Made by a program: the position numbers and the translations under genes
Shown here: in pieces, positions 58,630-64,000 of the stretch
Position numbering within the stretch: position 1 is the stretch's first letter
Layout of the letters: each line of letters opens with the position of its first letter
The notes under the pieces: model-generated
Database searches by the model: none
What the model was told of the DNA's origin: nothing
What the model saw: the letters and a program-made list of their open reading frames with translations, nothing else
NCBI RefSeq assembly: GCF_910592395.1
Contig: NC_088313.1
Location: 5,580,501-5,644,500 of the forward strand
Reading direction: 5' to 3'
DNA: 64,000 bases
Source: Lineus longissimus
Taxonomy: Eukaryota; Nemertea; Pilidiophora; Heteronemertea; Lineidae

Positions 58630-61600
58630 TCTTATATGCTCTTTTCTGTCCTTATAAACTGACTGACGCGATCTCTTCACTTGCGATGGTCCAAATTCCA
58701 TGTTTGCTGGTGGTGGTGGCCCACATTCATGCTCTGTGCGACTTGAATCAAATACTGTTGGTACAGCATCATCATTTCTTTTCCAAAGTCTAAAAGTGAA
58801 AAGAGTAACATAAACATCTCTGACTCTGGACAGCTTGAGCTTGACTTGTAATTTGTATGGACGTTAGTTAAGGTGAAACCTAACTCAGCTCAGTTGGCCA
58901 GAGTCTAGAATTGCATTTCAAAGAATACATGAGTTTGGGGCAAAATTCATATACCACATGAATCTGTGCCTTTTATAAGTACAAAAAATGTCATTCAAAA
59001 CTTTGTGCATTGTATTGTTTTAGAGTAATTAGCAAAGCTTTTGTTTGAACTTTAGTGCACCAGAACTCAAGTTAGGCATGCTCAAGACATTCGAAATTGG
59101 GTGCTTCAGGTAAACAAAAGAATTGGGAAGGTCCTCCGAAGCATGAATTTGCCCATTTTGCCACCCAAGTCTCAGAAATTAGACTTTTGTACATCAAAAT
59201 GGCGGCCTTGTGTTGAAATCAAAATCCAAGATGGCCGAATCATGAATTTGCCCATTTTGCAGAGCATGCTCCGCACAAAACAGTGAACTCTTCACTGTCT
59301 CCATTTTCCACTTACACAGTAGACAGTTCACAGTTGGCCAGATGCTTTCGCCGTCTATTATCCGCTTCTTGAATTAACAATGAGTGGGCCCATACGTGCG
59401 ACAAAAAGTTACCAGATTGTGACTCGTGGCTGTGAATGATAGGACCCCGACCCCTGATCACTGCCAAACTTTATATGTGAGACAAAAAAATTCCTGATTG
59501 TGACTTACGGCTTGGAATGATGGGACCCCGACCCATGACCACTGCCAAACTTTATATGTGAGACAAAAAGTTACCAGATTGTGACTCGTGGCTGTGAATG
59601 ATAGGACCCCGACCCATGATCACTGCCAAACTTCATACGTGAGACAAAAAGTTACCAGATTGTGACTCGTGGCTGGGAATGATAGGACCCCGACCCCTGA
59701 TCACTGCCAAAATTTATATGTGAGACAAAAAGTTACCTGATTGTGACTTACGGCTGGGAATGATGGGACCCCGACCCATGACCACTGCCAAACTTCATAC
59801 GTGAGACAAAAAGTTACCAGATTGTGACTCGTGGCTGGAAATGATAGGACCCCGACCCCTGATCACTGCCAAACTTTATATGTGAGACAAAAAGTTACCT
59901 GATTGTGACTTACGGCTGGGAATGATGGGACCCCGACCCATGACCACTGCCAAACTTCATACGCGAGACAAAAAGTTACCAGATTGTGACTTACGGCTGG
60001 GAATGATAGGAGCCCGACCCCTGATCACTGCCAAACTTCATACGTGAGACAAAAAGTTACCAGATTGTGACTCGCGGCTGTGAATGATAGGACCCCGACC
60101 CATGATCACTGCCAAACTTCATACGTGAGACAAAAAGTTACCAGATTGTGACTCGTGGCTGGGAATGATAGGACCCCGACCCATGATCATTGCCAAAATT
60201 CATACTTGAGACAAAAATTTACCAGACTGTGACTGGCAGCTGGGAATGAGAGGACCTAACCACCCCAACCCCTCATACTCCTGGCACATAGGGGAAAAAG
60301 GTCTCTTATTGTGACATGTTGTTGGAAATGATACCGCCTGTAGCCGCCCATCCTCACTGCTAAAATGAAATAAAAGAGTCAAAATTTCAAATTCAAATTG
60401 ATTTATTGATTTATCATCTATTCGGCTACAGTCAAAAACTATATATAGTACAAATTAAAAACACGTGGTCATTCAACAATATTCCAGATTATCATACCTC
60501 ATTAGTATGTGAGCCAATCACGTCGCGTCATTCACGACCACGTGCCATGCGATAATTTTGACTATTCCACGGCATTATTCCACGGCTGACGTCATCGATG
60601 ACGCGATATTGCAAATGGCGGCCATTAAGGTTTCGACGAAATCGGCGATAAAAAACAGCATATTTACGGCGTTTTAAGCCAGGAAGTTGCACAGTGATAC
60701 TGTCAGGGTCTTGAATTACACCCACAAAGTAGGTAGGTTGCATTGGGTGGGACTGTTACATCCACGAACAGAAAGTACAAGGCATTCAAGTTGGGCCTGG
60801 ACTCGCTTCAAACAAACATCGTCTGCTAATGTAAACACACACTGTCTACAGTACATAATGTACACGTCTTGGCGCCATACATGATTTGCGTATCCGCCGA
60901 TTAAAAATCACTTTGACAGTGGTTTGGGTCGCTGTGCAAAACCTGCTGGGCCGATTTCTTCAAGGTTTGGTTTAAAGCCTCGTGAAATAATTTTTGACCT
61001 GACAAATAATTTTGACTATTCTATGGCTTGACATGCAATATTTATATAATATTCAATGGTATTCTTCGTTGCGCAGATTATGTGCGCAAAAGCAAACACA
61101 CAGTAGAATGTTCACTGTTTAATGCGATATCGACAACAGTGAAATGCTCTACTGTGGTATAGTAGAGAGTACGTTGCATTTTGCCACCCAAGTCTCAGAA
61201 ATTAGACTTTTGTACAACCAAAATGGCGGCCTTGTGTTGAAATCAAAATCCAAGATGGCGGCGTTGTGTTAAATTTCAGAATTTCTCCAGTTGTGTGCCA
61301 AAATAAGCCAAATAAGGACTGGGAGGACCTTCATATTGCTCTTGTTTACCAAAATAATCCAGTTCTGGATGTGTCAATCATGCCTAACTTGAGTTCTGGT
61401 GCACCAAAGTTCAAACAAAAGCTTTGCTAATTACTCTAAAACAATACAATGCACAAAGTTTTGAATACTATTTTTCGTACCTCTAAAAGGCATAGATTCA
61501 CATGGCACACACATTTTGCCCAAAACTCATGTATTCTTTGAAATGCAATTTTATGGCCAACTCACCAGGTGTCACTTAGGTTTACTCTTAAGAAAAACAA

Positions 61601-62286
61601 ATAAATTTCTCTTGAATCATGACATGGTATCATGCAACTTTGGGTATAATTCCATTAAATACATTAAAAGGCCTATTTCAGATCGGTTAAAATTTACAAT
61701 CTCCAATCGGAAATGACGTAGTTTGATCGCATTCAACTATAAATCCATTGAACAGTGGTGCTTCGTTAGTCAACGATGACATTTTTTGGGGTGTGATCGG
61801 GGATTGTAAACTCGTTCCTTTCAGATCCAATCCAAGGCAAAGAATCATTCCAGAAAAATGTGGTCAGTTTTTTAGTGACACCCTTTTTTGCGCTTGGGTT
61901 CAGTGTTGGCCTATTACTTACTTGACCATATAGTACATGATTTAGGCCTTCACACTGACACACTCACAGTGACAGACACAGCATATTTAGCAGCATCCTT
62001 AGAGTTATTGTCCAGATTCTCATTTTGCCTACCTTTCCTCACGATATCCTTTTTCAGCAGCATGGTCCGTGATCAACTTGACTGTCGAATGGTAGCAATC
62101 CCTGATAAAATGCGAGGAACAAATCACCGAACCACTCGACGGCGTCACAAAATCCTTCCGTTTGAAACACACAAAACGAACCCACTGTGAGCGTAAACCT
62201 TCATTTGATGGAAACTTGTGCACCATTATACCTTTCGCCGGGTCTGGAACATTATCACAATTCCCACAAACGCATCGATTAGGCAT
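58630..62286 (-). CDS. THAP-domain protein, partial (first two coding exons, 138 aa seen)
   Basis: Exon 1 is complement(62033-62286) and exon 2 complement(58630-58789). Both have GT/AG borders, and the phase-2 junction rebuilds an Arg. The THAP zinc finger is complete: C5, C10, C56 and H59 of the C2CH module, Pro26, Trp35, and the closing AVPTVF motif at about residues 93-98, where THAP proteins have AVPTIF. This is a sequence-specific DNA-binding domain found in host regulators and in P-element or Kolobok-type transposases. A Lys/Arg-rich stretch follows (KRSRQSVYKDRKEHIR) up to a GTAAGT donor. No further exon could be assigned to the left, so the effector part is unknown. The 3.2 kb intron is filled by a satellite-bearing inverted repeat. 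A transposon origin is possible given the flanking TIR-like ends. Confidence 0.8.
59398..60240 (+). repeat. 81 bp satellite, about 10-11 units
   Basis: ACAAAAAGTTACC (or a close variant) recurs at 59401, 59482, 59563, 59644, 59725, 59806, 59887, 59968, 60049, 60130 and 60211, exactly every 81 bp. Units carry GATTGTGACT, GGAATGATAGGACCCCGACC and GATCACTGCCAAACTT. Two variants (GACTCGTGGCTG and GACTTACGGCTG) partly alternate, hinting at a 162 bp higher-order unit. All frames have stops. Confidence 0.93.
60583..60625. promoter_or_regulatory. CRE and YY1-like sites
   Basis: A full TGACGTCA palindrome is followed within about 25 bp by GCAAATGGCGGCC, close to the YY1/initiator-type AANATGGCGGC. 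This resembles a TATA-less promoter element. It sits in the THAP intron between the satellite and the right arm. No transcript start can be assigned. Confidence 0.25.
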
Positions 62287-62887
62287 TTTTTCAAGAAGAT
62301 ATATCGAGACACAAAGTTTCCAAATTGCACTGATACTGTAAGTGTAACGCGATGTACACAATGGCACTTAGCGCGACGAACAGACTTCGGAGCCGGTTCC
62401 TCCGCATGTCACGAACGGAAATTACCGAAGTGTTCCGAATGGGAGTTGCTAGTTTTTATTTCCAAGCAGACGATGATGAGACCGTTCACAAAAACATGAA
62501 AAAAAGTTTTAGTAGAATCATTTATAAAATACCAAGCCGTAAATTAACTTTATATAGTATCAAAGTTTCTACAGTGTTGAGCTTTACTGCGATAATTCTA
62601 GGTCTTTAAGAAAGGTAGGGGTTACGGTTAGTTTTGGAACTAGATTTTTCCGATATCATCCGGTCCGATGTGTAAAATACTTGTAAGGATACAGGCCGAG
62701 CGGCATAATTGCGAGTGTGTTTCCAGCAACAGGACGGCAAAACATACCATATTTAGATAAGGCAACTTTAGCAAAAATGGCACTTTGCGTGGGAGGGGGG
62801 GGGATGCGCACCCTGCACCTCCTGGATCCGCCCTTGTAGTGTGCCGAAGCTATTTAACCGGTTGAGGGACAAACCTGTAATATTTTT

Positions 62888-64000
62888 TTATTAATTTATT
62901 TATTCGTGTAAAATACATGTACAATATTTGATATAACATGACAAGACATTGGATTATGAACAAAATAAAACGTACATGCATTACACTGGTAACCATGTAG
63001 GTCGAAACCTATTATATGGCACCAGATAATATGGGTTGTGTCGTCGGGGTGCCGGCGACATGCGCACTAAGTGGGCCGACAGTTTGCACAACGGCAGAAA
63101 GTGACGAAAGTGCACATGTCGTCGACATCCAAACGATCCAACCTGTCAAAATAATAAACATTAAGGGACGATTTAAAATGCATTTTTTTCAAATTATGTA
63201 ATTGGACCGGGAGGCTGTTCCACAGCTTCGGTGTCCTCACCCAGTATGAGGCACCGAACGTCTCCGAGTGGAATCTCGGCTGCGCCAGTCGTAAACCGTC
63301 GCCCCTTACAGCCGGGGTTATATAAAAACGTGCATTAAAATCCAGGACATTATAATAAGAATCGTGCATAAAAACTAGATCCTTGATTTCCCGACGGTAC
63401 GACAGGGGCAGCAGAGACAACGCTCGCAGACGCTCCACATATGGCATATCAGGGCCTAAAATGTGACGAGTCACCCTCCGCTGGACACGCTCTAAAGTTT
63501 CAAGATCACGTCGCACATGTGTGTCGAATACCACCGTACCATATTCAAGGCGACTACGCACAAGTGATTTATACAACATGATATTCAAATTAACGTCTGC
63601 AGTACGCCCGCATACACGCCTGATCATACCCCACATTCTACTTGCACTGCTTGCAATACCATTGACATGAGATGACCATGACAGGTCCGAAGAAAAGACA
63701 ATAGCAAGATCCTTGAATTTATCAACCCGAGACAATGCAAAACCATTGATATTGTAAAAGAAGTGGGTCGGATTTAACTTCCTAGTAACACTCATGACCA
63801 TGCATTTGCTTGGGCTAAATGTCATGCCCCACCGTTTACTCCAAGCGTACAATTTATCAAGGTCGGTCTGAAGTAGCAGACAGTCGGTTACAGACTCTAT
63901 CTCCCTACACATTTTGGAATCATCAGCGAAAAGATCCATGGCAGTACCGTCACTAACGACCTCAGCAATATCATTTACGTACAATAAGAATAAAAGAGGG
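62888..64000 (-). mobile_element. LINE family E, longer copy running off the window
   Basis: The minus-strand frame is open from the window edge to 63067 (305 residues from its first Met). It includes the reverse transcriptase active-site block LFADDSKMCRE and WGMTFSPSKCMVMS, then the same C-terminal part as at 36090-36914. The 3' end has an AATAAATAAATTAATAAA-like tail (complement of about 62884-62905). The 5' part lies beyond 64000. This looks like a young and possibly intact CR1/Jockey-type element. Confidence 0.9.

Larger units (their letters stand above)
58870..61585. repeat. Large inverted repeat (about 270 bp arms) enclosing satellite DNA
   Basis: The left arm (about 58870-59141) and right arm (about 61319-61585) are reverse complements. 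Shared segments are GCATTTCAAAGAATACATGA, TTTGTGCATTGTATTGTTTT and CACCAGAACTCAAGTTAGGC. Just inside, an 80 bp segment (GCCACCCAAGTCTCAGAAAT, then AAAATGGCGGCCTTGTG) occurs in the same orientation at 59160 and 61180. This differs from the arms. It lies in intron 1 of the THAP gene. Confidence 0.8.
57101..62836. mobile_element. Possible TIR-bounded element carrying a THAP gene (5.7 kb)
   Basis: The left end CAGAGGCGGATCCAGGA and the right end (complement CAAGGGCGGATCCAGGA) match at 15 of 17 positions. Both are followed inward by G-rich or C-rich runs. TAGTG lies immediately outside both ends (57096-57100 and 62837-62841), a candidate 5 bp target duplication. CAGNGGC-type ends recall hAT transposons; some hAT groups make 5 bp duplications. 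The two ends could also belong to two unrelated solo copies of a common repeat. Confidence 0.45.

Noticed and set aside
62029-62367. Longer N terminus for the THAP protein (27 extra residues)
   Set aside because: The internal Met at 62286 starts exactly where THAP domains start, so the upstream residues are probably 5' UTR read-through.

Overview
This is a eukaryotic genomic window: coding sequence is broken into short exons with GT/AG junctions and conserved phase, intergenic DNA is long, and many families of LINEs, SINEs, fold-back elements and MITEs are interspersed. The gene content (an ANKRD55 orthologue, an NRF-6-type membrane acyltransferase, a GT32-like glycosyltransferase, a THAP-domain gene) fits a marine invertebrate bilaterian. 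I cannot resolve the phylum from the sequence alone.

Layout. (1) 1.3-14.8 kb, plus strand: a 10-exon ANKRD55-like gene (predicted 714 aa), with a fold-back element in intron 1 and a LINE 3' remnant in intron 9. (2) 16.6-19.3 kb, plus strand: a two-exon gene for a small secreted-type, Ser/Thr/Asn-rich single-pass membrane protein of unknown function. (3) 19.3-25.3 kb: intergenic, rich in dispersed repeats. (4) 25.4-26.4 kb, plus strand: a single-coding-exon type II Golgi-type glycosyltransferase with a DXD motif. (5) 26.7-28.1 kb: a terminal-inverted-repeat element. (6) 29.1-51.2 kb, plus strand: a 13-exon NRF-6-like gene (predicted 763 aa; every junction phase closes). Its introns hold a 1.6 kb giant fold-back transposon with a clean 9 bp target duplication, LINE copies, several palindromic MITEs, and a tandem array of about ten degenerate copies of the start of its own exon 12. 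(7) 51.2-57.1 kb: a satellite-like array, a degraded mariner-type transposase and a hairpin MITE. (8) 57.1-62.8 kb: a segment bounded by matching GGCGGATCCAGGA inverted ends and a candidate 5 bp duplication. It contains a minus-strand THAP-domain gene whose intron carries an 81 bp satellite, and a small plus-strand candidate gene with a WCxCxxC motif. (9) 62.9-64.0 kb: a minus-strand LINE running off the window, nearly identical to the 36.1-36.9 kb copy.

The host genes do not look like a pathway; they are neighbours on the same strand. The main points of interest are exon-derived tandem repeats with reusable splice acceptors inside the NRF-6-like gene, the diversity of long fold-back DNA elements, transposon ends abutting splice acceptors, and the TIR-bounded THAP locus.
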